A stretch of 64,000 nt of DNA, taken from contig OZ026528.1 of assembly GCA_964019695.1 (NCBI GenBank), forward strand, positions 50,281,495 to 50,345,494. Direction: 5' to 3'. Positions 34,860 through 46,800 of this stretch are shown here, one piece after another. Numbering within the stretch: the stretch's first letter is position 1; each line of letters opens with the position of its first letter. Position numbers and translations under genes: made by a program. Source of the stretch: Loripinus fragilis. Lineage: Eukaryota > Mollusca > Bivalvia > Lucinida > Lucinidae. The notes below the pieces were generated by a model, which saw nothing but the letters and a program-made list of their open reading frames with translations, searched no databases and had not been told where the DNA came from.

Positions 34860-34895
34860 AGTCTTTTACTCACAATTCATTGTCCATGTACTTTC
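34860..34895 (-). promoter_or_regulatory. 5' UTR part of exon 1 with a 5-codon upstream ORF
   Basis: Between a TTTTCAG acceptor and the main ATG lies a short ATG frame, 34887-34870, five codons plus TGA, ending 10 bases before the main start. Such uORFs often lower translation of the main frame; here that is inference. The transcription start is not identified. Confidence 0.5.
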
Positions 34896-34984
34896 CTGAA
34901 AATAAACAAATTTCATAAGAAAATAGTATTTTTGAACACTATATAGCATAGGTTTAGATAAGCAAAAATTCTCAGCGTAAAATT

Positions 34985-35105
34985 GTTAATATTTTCTTAC
35001 CCATAATTTTTAGCATATGTTTTGGGTGCTCAAAAGAACCGTCTCATTGAGACGGTTCTTTTGAGTACCCACAACATATGTTTTGTTTGAGAAATAAGAA
35101 AATCA
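34985..35105. repeat. Hairpin element, AAAAGAACC family
   Basis: CAAAAGAACCGTCTCATTGA pairs with TGAGACGGTTCTTTTGAG; lies just upstream of exon 1, possibly in the 5' intron or promoter. Confidence 0.8.
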
Positions 35106-35889
35106 TTTTTCTGGTACGCACTACTAGAGGCCTGCTATAGTGTTTGCATTTTCTGCTTTGATTAAGAACTTTTTGTCTGATTTTTGCTTCAAAAGTTGTC
35201 TCACATGAGTTATAATTAATTCATCTGGTGACAATTGTCTACTCATTTATTACATTTCAGGACTGTCTACAGCAAACAGTGTGGACCTTGATCCGATCAG
35301 GGTCCTCACTGTCTTGCATAATTATTTTGGCAAGTATATAATGTTAGCAACTAAATTCAGCCAACAACTTAAGATGATAACATCTTTATGAGCTTTTTAT
35401 AGCTGGGAGACAAGCAGGGACATAGCCAGAGACTTTATAATGTTGAAGCCCACCCCCCAAAAAAGAATTCAGAAATATCTGACCAAGTTACTTTATTATA
35501 CAGATAGCGAATAACAAAGGCGCTGATAAGACTGCGCCAATGCGCAGGCTGGTCTGCACCTTTGTTATTCGCGTTGAAGCCCATATCAGGTTGAAGCCCA
35601 GGCTTCCTGGCCTCCGTCTGGCTACGCCCCTGACAAGAATAAATATTATAGGGTTGTCACACTGATGTTTCTAAACAAAAAATGCAGTTAAATAATATAT
35701 TATTATGTGCAATTGGGATAGAAAATATTGTCCTTTTGGTCCTTAATTTTCCGGGGAATGTCTTAGAAAAGTAACTTAACAGCCCTTAGCTATATCCTGA
35801 TAAGAAGGCTCAATCTAGTAGGGTCGCAGGAGCTGGGGAGGCAAACTCTAGAGGCCTTCCCTAAATTCCTGGAGAGTCTGGACATCGCT
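35106..35889. other. No gene recognised; repeat scraps
   Basis: Contains a GCGCCAATGCGCAGGCTGGT palindromic element near 35505-35580 and unassigned sequence. The kinase-like gene's promoter and noncoding first exon may lie here, but nothing decisive was seen. Confidence 0.4.
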
Positions 35890-36640
35890 AACAGTGGTAA
35901 CAGTCGATTTAAGTCACTGATAGTACAGGGGTAAAAAGAGTACTTGTACACGTCTTTAGTAGCTTATAGCTGCCGCAGGCATTGGAACCTCTTGTACGGG
36001 TGTCGTTGGGTTGAATGTAGTCGGTAGTGACATCAACCAAAAAGTGCTGGATTGGGAATAACAAAGAGAGTCTGTCTGTGTACTGTCTATGCTGTAGAGA
36101 CTCCCACCCAAAACTCTGGGCCATGTTGGTGACACATCCTGGGGATCGTTCTGTATAATTTCGGTGAACAAAGCGGGCAGCCCTGAGCTGCACTTGTTCC
36201 AGGTTGTGGATGTCGCTGGTTTGATGAGGGTTCCAAACTGTGGAGGAGTATTCGAGCACAGGTCTCACTACTGTTAATAAGCGGCTGCCTTCACTGGAGC
36301 TGTACAGTCACCTAGGTTATGTCGGATGAGTTTTGTTGGCCTTGTTGACTGTGTTGTCAATGTGTTTCTTCCAAGCGTGGTCCTCACTGATAGTGACACC
36401 CAAGTTCTTGCTGCTGTCTACTACCTCCAATGTATGGCCATGAATATGGTAGTTGGTCTTCAAGATCTGGTTTCTTTTTGGTGCCGATTCTGATGACTGT
36501 GCATTTGTCGGGGTGGAATTTCATTTGCCAGGTTTCTTCCCACCTATCAAGCGCTGATAAATCTTCCTGGAGGAGGGCTTGGTCTTGACTTGACATGTCT
36601 ATAGAGAAGGCAGTCGTCAGCAAACAGTCTGGCATCTGAG
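35890..36640 (-). pseudogene. Non-LTR retrotransposon reverse transcriptase remnant (jockey/CR1-like)
   Basis: Read on the minus strand across frameshifts: the active-site block RLFADDCLLYR (near 36630-36600), then LQEDLSALDRWEETWQMKF and HPDKC, then a VTISEDHAWKKHI block, and finally RPVLEYSSTVWNPH with QLRAARFV. This is the order expected for the palm and thumb of LINE reverse transcriptases. Several frameshifts and a stop show it is dead. The 5' part is cut off where another element starts (36680). Confidence 0.85.
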
Positions 36641-36679
36641 TGATTTGTGGACTATGGCATGTCATAATAAAGGCATGGG

Positions 36680-37411
36680 CAGGGGCGTGCCTGCGTATAC
36701 GCAAAGTACGCAGCTGCGTACTTTAATTTTTGAATGTCCAAAAAAATAAAAAAAACGTCTTAAATCGCGAAAAATGCAATAAAAACATGCCTCACCCGGG
36801 TTAGCTCATTACAATACAAGTATACCGATTTTGAAATAATCCTGAACCAAAGCAATAGGATTTTGACTGTTTTTCACTTTTGTTTTGGAAACAATTAAAG
36901 CTGCATACTCTGTAACTATGAACACTTTTCGAAAAAAATCATTTTCTTTTTAAATCATTTGTAAAAGTAGAATTAAGCAATGTTTTCACAATAAAAATGT
37001 TCAGTACAGCTGAAAACTGCATGGAAAAGTGAATTATCTTATCAAATAGGTGTTTATTTCTCTTGTTGGTAATTATTTGCGTCCCTCCAATAATTCTAGA
37101 CCGTTGAATTTTAACATAAATGCAGTTGTTTTGATCGTGATAACTAGTTAAGATTTACGAAAATGGTAAAAAGTTTACCTGAATTTGAGTATTTTTACTG
37201 TGTTCTTGAAAAATAAAAACATTATTTTTAAAATTAGAAGATCAAAAGTTACAGATAATGCAGCTTTAAGTCGGTGTTTAGGTTCAGAAAATGCAGGAGA
37301 AGCCACCATTTAGTTCATATTTTGATTTTTTTCCTAACGTATGGGAGGGGGACACCCCCTCACATACCACCCCCTGCGTACTTTGATTTTGCCCTCAGGC
37401 ACGCCCCTGAT
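36680..37411. mobile_element. Inverted-repeat element carrying a nested TTAA MITE
   Basis: Ends share CAGGGGCGTGCCTG in inverted orientation (36681 and near 37410), with GCGTACTTT inside each. The TTAA element 36895-37269 is nested within it. Confidence 0.7.
36895..37269. mobile_element. TTAA-flanked MITE (piggyBac-like), copy 3
   Basis: TTAA at both ends, left AAGCTGCATACTCTGTAACT, right AGTTACAGATAATGCAGCTT, so this copy keeps clear terminal inverted repeats. Confidence 0.85.
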
Positions 37412-38178
37412 GGGACATTGAATGTTTTGTTTCCTATACAGTTAAGAGCAGCTACTATGTAAAATATATAAACCGAGTTTGCTGATAAGTAAAGCATAAA
37501 CATGTATTTACAGATTAACAAGAAGACAAAAATGTCCGATGGAACTATGATTTTTGATCAAGTGTCCACCATTTTGTACGTCATGTGACCACATCTGTTG
37601 ATGCGTTCTAGCTGTATGACAGCCGTGCTTATTCATCGGTTCAAGGTTTCCTGCCTGGTCGCCCGCCTGCCTGCCTGTGTATGTACAATTCTGCTACTCT
37701 GGCGATCAAAGATCTGCTTATTTTCAGAGGTGGATGATTAACTTTGAATTTAGGAAGAAGAAAAACAATAACAGGCAGAGTTGTTTAAATATGTGTCCTG
37801 AACCCCTCTCTGGCCTCAGCTTCGACCACAGACGGAGACAAACTATTCAAATGGGGAAAAGTCCTGGGATAGTCATTAGAAGTATGGGAGCTGCACTAAT
37901 GGGGGTTATTTGATGACCTGGCGAGTCTTGATCTGTGAGACAGGTCAAGTACCTATCTGCATCAATAGATATAGTTCCACAATGAATAATGTAGAAAAGC
38001 AGAAGAGTGGTCTGACCCCCCTGGGCCCCGCCTCAAGAGTTGGTCATTGTAGCTCATCAAGCATCTCATCCAACACAACTAGTTTGCACCACCTACTGCA
38101 GGTCCAGCGAGCCGCCGTCCCCTGTACTTTCTCCACTTGTGGAATCTGAGTTTAAGGATGCTGGTTTCAAATACATAG
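37412..38178. other. No gene recognised
   Basis: Several overlapping short open frames but no splice-consistent or family-like exon. It includes a CTGCC repeat run near 37645-37675. Confidence 0.45.
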
Positions 38179-38284
38179 GCGCTACATACATGTACTCAGT
38201 TTAGGACACACGTACAGCTACCAACGTTTTAGCGCTACATACATGTACTCAGTTTAGGACACACGTACAGCTACCAACGTTTTT
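38179..38284. repeat. Tandem duplication, 53-bp unit, two copies
   Basis: GCGCTACATACATGTACTCA starts at 38179 and 38232; the copies are practically identical. Confidence 0.9.
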
Positions 38285-39076
38285 ATAAAAAGCCAAATTC
38301 ATGCAAAGGAAATCTTAAGTCTTTGTTTTGGATGAAATATCAGAAATATGTTGACCCCAATCCATGTTCTCTGCGATGGCTTCGCCAAAATATTTTCATC
38401 ATCATAGTTTAATTCTATTAGACACCAAGACTGACAATCACTCATTGGTACCTTTGATTGGGGACACGAATGTTCGTTTGGAACCGCAATGTCGTCCTTC
38501 AGGAGGAACTAGAAATCACTTGGACCGCGGAATTCAAATTCAAAGATATACTCCTCCATGCCTAATGGTTTGCATTTACAAAAGGAGGTTAAACCCGTGC
38601 AACCAACGTAGAGTGTGTAGTGTAGTAAAGCATGGATGATAAAATAGCAAAACAACAACAACTATGGTGTACACTGTTCAATTCAACACCTTAAGCATTA
38701 TGCCTGGAAGACAGGGAGAGACTCGGCGGCCACATTGGACGCGTTCAGGCTCGGGCAGACACACCAAACATTGAAGATTGTTATTGGGGTCACAAGTACA
38801 TATACGGACAGAGAGGCAATGCCAATTTGGTTACCGCCAGGAATGAATTTTAGCAATTCTGAATCTCCATTCTGCCCCGTTGTATAACACCATGATATTT
38901 ATTTATGATATAATAGCCAAATTCTTTGGGAAACGGTACTGTCGTTTGAAGGTTTCACGTATTTCAAGATGGCTGCCACGGCTTTCATATATCAGACTGA
39001 GAGGGTTCTTTTTAGCACCCAAAACAAGCTTTTGTATTAATGGATAAGAAAATGATCATGATTATATGTTCGAAAA
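38285..39076. other. No gene recognised
   Basis: A 91-codon open frame (38364-38639) has no recognisable family and no splice support. A fragment of the hairpin family lies near 39003-39060. Confidence 0.4.
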
Positions 39077-40150
39077 GTCGTCGCTTCAGTGCTATAGTGT
39101 TCTATCTACCATTGCACAAGTTTTGAGAAAAAAGAGCTTGAAAATTTTAGCATCCTGATTTTGATGCCTTATTTATCACAGACCTTTGAATCATACCAGA
39201 GGGTTAAAATGTATACATACAGTGTAAATGACCTTGGTTTGAAGAATTTTTTTTACAGTAATATGGAATTTACGGGCATTTTACAGTTTGCAGATAGAAC
39301 ATTATGCCCTAAAAATCGCGTTCTGCGTTCAGTGCTGTAGTGTTCTATATTTTCCTACAGCTTATTATTCTGGTTATGGAGTCAATTCATATACTAGTCT
39401 GAACAGAAATGATTATTTGTACCTAAAAGTAGCAGATTAGTTATTTATTTGCCATAACAGTAACAAAAAGCACGGATTATGCCATTAAAATTTATGCAAG
39501 GGAGGCAATCTGTTTCAACAGTTAATTTTTCTGTCATTGGGGTCAATTTGTATAATAGTTTAGACTGATCTGATTATTTGGACCTAAAAGTAGCAGATTT
39601 AACCATTGATTTGTAATAACATCGACAAATTACTTCAATTTAAGCGGTTTAGATATGTGTAAGGGAGGTAATCTGTTTCTACAGCTTATTATTCTGTCCA
39701 TGGATCAATTTGCGGTATATTTTTGACTGGGCGGATTATTTGGACCTAAAAGTAGCCGATATAGCCATTAGTTCGCCATAAGACCTACAAAGCGCTTCAA
39801 TTTAGGAAATTTAAATTTATGTAAGTGAGGTAACTGCAATTTTTAGCAATTTCTCCAAGGGAAGTGAATTTATGTAGATAGAACAGTATGACACTGAACT
39901 CACCCAGTCACGTGACATAATTATCATTGGTCATTGGATGAAAATCACTTAGAACACTATAGCACAGAACGAAATTGTCTTTTTGTAGATAGAACAGAAA
40001 CGCACTGCGATTTTAAGCTTACTGGGAGGAGATAGGCAAATGAAACCTTCACCAGTAGATAGAACATTTGATCCTTTTCCAACGGTATGCACAACTCATT
40101 TTTGACCAAGATGTCACTTAGAACACTATAGCACTGAAGCGACGAAGTAT
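39077..40150. mobile_element. Inverted-repeat element, about 1.07 kb
   Basis: Ends TCGCTTCAGTGCTATAGTGT and its complement (40118-40143); the motif recurs inside as GTTCAGTGCTGTAGTGTTCT (near 39328) and AGAACACTATAGCACAGAAC (near 39950). Three internal degenerate copies carry TTTGGACCTAAAAGTAGC. No transposase seen. Confidence 0.7.
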
Positions 40151-40424
40151 CTAGATCTTTGGGTTTTTTTTAACCTATGAGATACACTGAATCGCCTACA
40201 GAGGCGAAGGGTAATACGGTTTTCTCGTGACATGTCGAAGATAACTTGACCTATTTCCTGGCGGTTCTGATAGGCATACATGAATTGACAGAAAATATGA
40301 TATTGTCAGTGCGAAAAGTGTAAACCGCGCTCTTCTTGATTGGAGCACCCTTAAATGTGAGAGACCCATGCTACTCACCCACACTCGTCTCTTTGTGTTC
40401 TTGGGTAACCTTTATCGCATACAC

Positions 40425-41330
40425 CAGCCATAGGGGGATCCAGAGGGGGGCATGGGGTCCGGACCCCCCCCCCCCTGAATAAAAGTGCTGCAGGCATGCA
40501 ACATACCCCGACACGGGATATTTTCAATGCAAAGAAAATCATTTTGAAACTAGACCTTTTCATGCAAAGTTTGAAGAAAATCGGTAAAAAAGAAATGCCA
40601 AAGATAGAGAGCGAAAAAACAATTTATAACGTCAATCAAGGGCCATAACTCTGTACTTATTTGTCGAAATTTATCAATCTGCAATACCAAGACACTCTTT
40701 CCCAATATCAACTCTCATACCCAGTTTGAAGAAAATCGGTAAAAAATGCCAAAGATAGAGAGTGAACACAAATTTCTAACGTCAATCAGGGGCTATAACC
40801 CTGTACCTATCTGTAAAATTTACCAATCTGCAATCCATGAATTGGTTAAAGGTACACTCGTTCATCAGACAAAGTATACTTTGCTGGTCAAGCATCTCAT
40901 TGACATTATAGCTTTCATTATTCCTTCACACGGTTGTTATGTGCAAAACTGCCATATTTATACAAACGATCTTGTTGATACTACTTTCTGGCTAAAATTT
41001 GGCTATAAGAATTGGCTACAAAAAACTTCTCGGCTCGGGTTAGCACTTGCACTTGTTATGCATGGGTCTAGAAAGTTATATCAGAAAGGGCCCAACTTTG
41101 ATTTTATTAGTTGGTGAGAGGATCCAAATAACACTTTAATCGGATCATTATCTGCCCGTCAGCGGTGGCAATGGCAAAGGCGTTTCACAGGCCCAACATT
41201 GAATGCTGGATTTGTAGCTTTGTGATTTTCTAGCGAATCCGGACGACATTGCTAAGAAACCCTATTTTTGCGATTTTCAAGGGGGGTGTCCCTGTCCCCC
41301 TGGATCCGCTCATGCTTAATAAAATAGGCG
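40425..41330. repeat. Repeat region with tandem 155-bp unit
   Basis: AGTTTGAAGAAAATCGGTAA recurs at 40569 and 40730, and GATCCAG/GGATCCGC-type ends at 40437 and 41300 match the repeat at 58570-58905. A 123-codon open frame (40746-41117) lies in it and is judged chance. Confidence 0.55.
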
Positions 41331-41766
41331 GAAGACGTAAAAATCAGAAAGATGGTGACGGGATGAGGGTCAAATCAAAATCACGAAACGAAAATGTTGC
41401 ACGTTGATGTCTCCCACAATGTATTAACATATCTGAAAAAAAAACTAGCTTAAGTGAGTTTGTGTAACTTGTCTTCTGGAAAAACTCATTAGTACCAAGG
41501 AATCAAAATACAAAGAAAGGAATAATAAAGAGAAAATAAACTAGTAAATGAAAGTATTAACACAAGTAAGTAGTCGCTATAAGCGTTATAAAGGCACAAT
41601 GCCTTATCGGTACTTTAAAAGACTTGTTTTTGTCGTCCATTATCTTTTTGTTTATCTTTTGAAGGTTTGGACGTATTATCTGACTTCATTGCAGATCTAA
41701 ATCTTTCAAAGACGCAATAGGCGGGATGCTCTAAAATTGATCAATTTATACAATATGTTGATGTAC

Positions 41767-42673
41767 TAGGGTCATCCAATAAAGAATGAGACTTTTTCTA
41801 TAGCGCAGTGAATTTACATGCTAGGCTTATGAAATTTCTTTCAAAGCTAGCTCGTCTTTTTGGCTGTTCACATGTACCATATTCGACGTTTTACATAGTT
41901 CTAACTTTTGTTGCTAGGCAACATTAGAAGACTGGGCAAACATGCATGGACGGCTCACTATAGGTGGTCACCATGGCAACAGACTAACGTGTTTAGTTTA
42001 TTTTTCTACTAGTACTTATATATGCTCATGCAATCTGTCTATAGCCAATAGGGGAAAGTAATGTTTCAGATTCTTGAGCAGTTACCATGGAAACAAAGCT
42101 TAAAAAATCAAGTTTTCAAGAAATATCGGGTATTTTCCCTGACCCCTTGACTTTAAAAGTTAATATCAAATAGTCGAAGACAATTGAAGTGAACATAGTT
42201 CTGTTCATGTATACTTAATAACAATAAGCTACAGATAACGAAATATTTTGTGGAATATTCTTCATCTACATAGTTACCATAGCAACACAAAGTAGTTCGT
42301 TTATAAAAAATCAAGTAAATCGGTTGCTAGGCAACTAAAATAAGGCATATGCATATTTGGTTCATCTTTTATAGCATTTTATGTAACACTAGGATTGCTT
42401 AGTAGAAGAAATGATATCAAGAGGTTATATTCTATCTATGAGCGAAAATAAAAGACTTTGAATAACCGTTGGTATTAAAAAAAAAGTGTAAACGTGGCCA
42501 TGTGTCTTCAAATCCTTCTACAAAACATCTATGGCAACGGATCCATTACAAACATATGGTTTATATTCCTGAATTACTAAGATGTCATACTATTATTATG
42601 GTGAATTTTAATTTAATGCACATACAGGTTTTCAGACTATGAAGAAAGTCTCATTCTTTATTGGATGACCCTC
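41767..42673. mobile_element. Mariner-type inverted-repeat element, about 0.9 kb
   Basis: Left end AGGGTCATCCAATAAAGAAT and the complement of the right end GAGGGTCATCCAATAAAGAA, followed by GAGACTTTTT/AAAGTCTC, with TA-like flanks. Similar in plan to the 19175 element but a different family. No transposase found; GTTGCTAGGCAAC palindromes lie inside. Confidence 0.8.
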
Positions 42674-42679
42674 GTAGTT

Positions 42680-42930
42680 AACAAGCAAATGAGTATGACC
42701 AGGAAATGCCAAAACAACATGCCACAGACCAACCTACGGTACCGTGAGGAAGGGACATAGACCACTGACAGCCACATGACAGCAAGAAACCAATGAAGTA
42801 AAGCAGTCAGCCAAATTTTACGCATTCACACAGTCTCATCTAGCTACTCATTCACACAAAAAGTGAGTATAATCAGGAAATACCACAATTACATACTGCA
42901 GACCAACCCACGGCACCGTGAGGAAGAGCC
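42680..42930. repeat. Tandem pair of the GACCAGGAAATGCC repeat
   Basis: GAGTATGACCAGGAAATGCC (42691) and GAGTATAATCAGGAAATACC (42865) head two copies. Read on the minus strand both keep the peptide-like string FPGHTHL or FPDYTHF, also seen at 53374 and 62880. Confidence 0.6.
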
Positions 42931-42957
42931 ACTTAACATTTATAGTAACAATGCATC

Positions 42958-43157
42958 TGTTTGTTTGATTTGATTCTTTGCGTCCCAGTTAACAATCTTT
43001 CAGTTACGTCGGGACGGGTCTTCCTGGGTTGAACCAGTACTAAGCTAGGATTAATGTGTCTTGCTCAAGGACACAACGCAGTGACGCCGGTGAGGCTCGA
43101 ACCCGCGGCCATTCGGTCTCGAGTAAAGCACTCTACCACTGAACCACTGCGCTCCCA
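42958..43157 (-). mobile_element. tRNA-derived SINE, well preserved
   Basis: Minus strand: GAGCGCAGTGGTTCAGTGGT (box A) at the start, CGGGTTCGAGCC (box B), body GTCCTTGAGCAAGACAC, tail GGGACGCAAAGAATCAAATC. About 200 bp, the best copy of its family here. Confidence 0.85.
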
Positions 43158-43684
43158 CACAATACATCTGTAAGACAATAGTAACAAAGCAACAAGCTTT
43201 CTCTTCCTCTTCAAGATGATTGCAAAACTAGAATGGACACAAAGTCATGCACAACAAAACAAAGAATACTATAATACTGTAAATTCGGAAATAAGTTTTC
43301 ACAAAATTTAGACTAAAAAACCCTAAAACGGGTACGTTTGCAAAGAGCGAAGGCCCAGATGAAATACTCGTAATATCAGGCCCGTCACCGTTTGCAAAGA
43401 CAAAGTCGATCTTCATAGAAAGAAATACAATATTTTTTTGAATAATAATCTGCGCCCCCTCAATAATACATGTATATAGAATATTCCACTCTGACATGAT
43501 TGTATGTAGCTTTATGTAAAATTCAAGTGGTCAAAAATAGCCAGGGTTAGGTTTAGGGCTTATGTAAAGTTCCAGTGGTCTGATAGACGTACGTATTTTT
43601 TTTTATTATGTTACCATTATCTAATTGCCCGATATTTGCGCTTAGTCTTCCTTTCAAGAGAATATGGTAGTTCTTCGTTACTGT

Positions 43685-43691
43685 TTATAAG
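43685..43691 (+). promoter_or_regulatory. TATA-like box of the Cvsi-like gene
   Basis: TTATAAG sits 49 bases before the ATG at 43740, the right distance for a start near 43715 and a short 5' UTR. No other core element was identified. Confidence 0.45.
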
Positions 43692-43739
43692 ACAGCATCG
43701 CACCATTCGAAGACTTTTTGTCAGTCTAGATTATCCAAC

Positions 43740-43773
43740 ATGAAGATCGTTTTGTGTCTGGCTCTTGTAGTCG
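43740..43773 (+). CDS. Cvsi-like gene, exon 1 (signal peptide)
   Basis: 34 nt of coding sequence, residues 1-12, the hydrophobic core of the signal peptide. The donor is GTCG|GTTAGT, phase 1. A TATA-like box lies about 50 bases upstream of the ATG. Confidence 0.82.
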
Positions 43774-43783
43774 GTTAGTTAAT

Positions 43784-43818
<35 letters not shown>

Positions 43819-46800
43819 TTAATTTATTTCTACAATATTTAAAGAGGGTGGCGGTCTTAGCTACCAGGAGCTAGTCTTCCTTGCGGCCCTCCATAAAACA
43901 AATGTAATAATTGAGCCGCGGCATGAGATTTCCAACAATGTGGCATTTTGACATGTGTAGATTCAGACGAGCCTCTGCAGCCCCCTTTTAAGCTTAGAAA
44001 CTCCAAATTGTGTTCAGTCAGTAGCTTAACAGTCATAGAATACTCAAGCGACTAGCAAAGGCTCTGATCAGACTGCACATTTGCGCAGGCTGATCTGAGG
44101 CTTTGCTGGTCGCATATACCACATTGTTGGAAATCTCATGCACTGGCTCAATTATATACATATATATTGACTTCGGTTTTGCTCGAGCAAAAATAGTCCG
44201 ACATATTCTTATTAATGTAAGCCTAGCGTCCATTTTTATGGCAACCATGCAAACAGTGAAGACCAAGATAAGACGCCACAGAATGCGGCGTCTGATCTGG
44301 GTCGTCTCTCGCGGCTCGCTCACAGAACTTATTCTGTTGGATCTTAGATCAAATGAAAAACACCACCACGAAACCTCAAATCTGCAATGGACTCATCGGA
44401 ATTATAAAGGTGGATTAAGTCAATTGGGCTAGAGAAAAAGCTCTGATTCGCGTATTAAACGAGAACATGTTTTAGACGAGTATTATAAGATGTTTTTTTC
44501 GCATCATGATATATAACAGGAGTTCACGGGGATCAGCAGATATGGATCAGACACGAAGTTCAAGGGCAAAACCCTAGACCTGAAACTGTAAACTTGACCT
44601 TGAGTCTGCGTTGCCTACTCATCGTTTCACTGAGATTAAACATTTGGGTGAAGTCAAATGAAAATCGTCACGGAATTCAAGGGTAAATCGCTTGACATTG
44701 ACCTGTGACCTTGAAGCTAGGTAGCTGGGTTATAGGCTCTGCACACCGTCTCATTGAGAGGAACATGTGTGTGAAATTTAATGAAAACTGTTCAAAGGGT
44801 TCAGGAGATACAGAGCGGACACCAATTAAAGGGTAAATCACGTGACCTTGAAGTGTGACGTTGACCTTGAGTCTGCGTAGCTGAGTCATAGGTTCTGCAC
44901 ATCGTCTCATTGAGAGGAACATTTGGTTGAAGTTAAACGAAAATCGCCCAAAGAGTTAAGGCGATATGAAGCGGACACGGAATTCAAGGGCAAATCCCTT
45001 GACCTTGACCTATGACATTGACTTTGAGTCTAGGTAGCCGGGTTATATTGCACATTGTCCTACTAAGAGGAGCATTTGAGTGCAGTTCGATGAAAATCGT
45101 TCGAAGTGTTTAGGGGATATGAATTGGACACGAAATTGAATGGTAAATCACATTACATTGATTTGTGACCTTGAGTCTGCGTCGCCGTGTCAAAGGTTCT
45201 GCACATCGTCTCAAAGAAAGGGACATTTGCGTGAAGTTTAATAAAAAAAAGGTTTAGGACGGATATAGAGCGGACACAAAACTTTAAAGGTAAATCCATT
45301 GACCCTGACCTGTGACCTTGTCATTCAGTCTTTGTATCTGGGTCTTGCGCTCTGCACATCATCTCGCTGAGAAGAACAGTTGAGTAAAGTTTTAATGAAA
45401 ATCGCTCGAAGGGTTCAGGAGATATGGAGTGGACACGAATGTGGTACGGACGGATAAAGGACGGACGGACGGACTGACTGGCAGACGAAGGGCATTCCTT
45501 TCACCCACTTCTGCTTCGCGGCGGGGGGATTATAAATAATGTTTGATCTTGACAATTGCATAAATTTAAGGGAGTGCATGTATTTATCTCCATTTTCAAA
45601 CATATCTGGCACAGTGACTACTAAAAATGTTGCCGTTTCACAGTCAACACAGTGTTGGAGGTGTCTATATTACAAGTATAAGCGTTTAAAAAAGGCTTGC
45701 CATCTTTCAGCATTTATCTAAAGTGGATTGTTGTCTGTTGACTGAAAATACAGTGGCCATTGAAAGCGAAATTTCAGTACGGAAGGTGTGACTAAATGAC
45801 ACACCACCTAATCGCCATCTACGCGAGCGGAGATGGCGATGAGCTGGGCATGTCATTTTAATGTTGTGACACCAAGAGACAACACATAAAAGTAATTTTC
45901 ACAGAAAGTGCTATCTCATGCTACACTACTTAGCATATGCTACCATACAGGTTGCATACACTGGTTTGTGCTGGTTTAACATGCCTCAAGGATTTTTTTT
46001 ATGCATTAGGGTAAAGTCGGGTAAATTCGGACGGTCGGCTAAATTCGGACAGCGACATTGTTCGTTTCATATTTTGATTATTGGAATAAAAAATAAATTA
46101 ACTAAGCAAACAGTGAAAATCCTGATGAGACGGCTCATAAGGAGCCGTCTCATCTGGATTTACACTGTTTGCATATGTGTGTCCGAATTTACCTGATGTA
46201 CGAGTTTACCCGACTTTACCCTAATGTCTCTTTATGTTTCAGGCTGTGCTATTGCGGAGTATTGTGATCACGATGATGACTGTACACAAACAACATGCCA
46301 CTCGGCATTCCGTGTCGATTGTGATCATATTGATCACAAATATATAGATGTCAGAGAATGCACATGTATTCCACTTGGTAAATATTGCATTAACAACTAG
46401 GGTCAAGTCGGGTAACTTCGGACATCAGGTAAATTCGGACATACCTTTGCAAACAGTGGGAATCCAGATGAGACGGCTCATTATTATGAGCCGTCTCATC
46501 AGGATTTTCACTGTTTGCGTAGTTTATTTATTTTTCTATTCCAATTATTAAAATATTAAACAAACAAGGTCGATGTCCGAATTTACCTGATGTCCGAAGT
46601 TACCTGATTTGACCCTTATATACTACTGAGCCAGTATAGTGTGAGTGAGTTTTGAGTTTAACGACCCACCAACAGCTAATGTCATATGGAGACTGGGATG
46701 CGGCTTATATTCTCATTCGGCAGACTGTAGTAGCCTGGGTCGAATTAGAACCCCCGGGTACAAGGCGAATGGTTTTGTCACGACGGAGCCAGTTTGGTAT

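Noticed and set aside
40746..41117. 123-codon open frame as a gene
   Set aside because: It overlaps a 155-bp tandem repeat and a GGATCCGC-type dispersed repeat, has no recognisable family and no splice partner.
43088..43157. Possible tRNA gene on the minus strand
   Set aside because: Box A and box B are present, but there is no pairing acceptor stem and the sequence continues as a SINE repeated elsewhere in the window.
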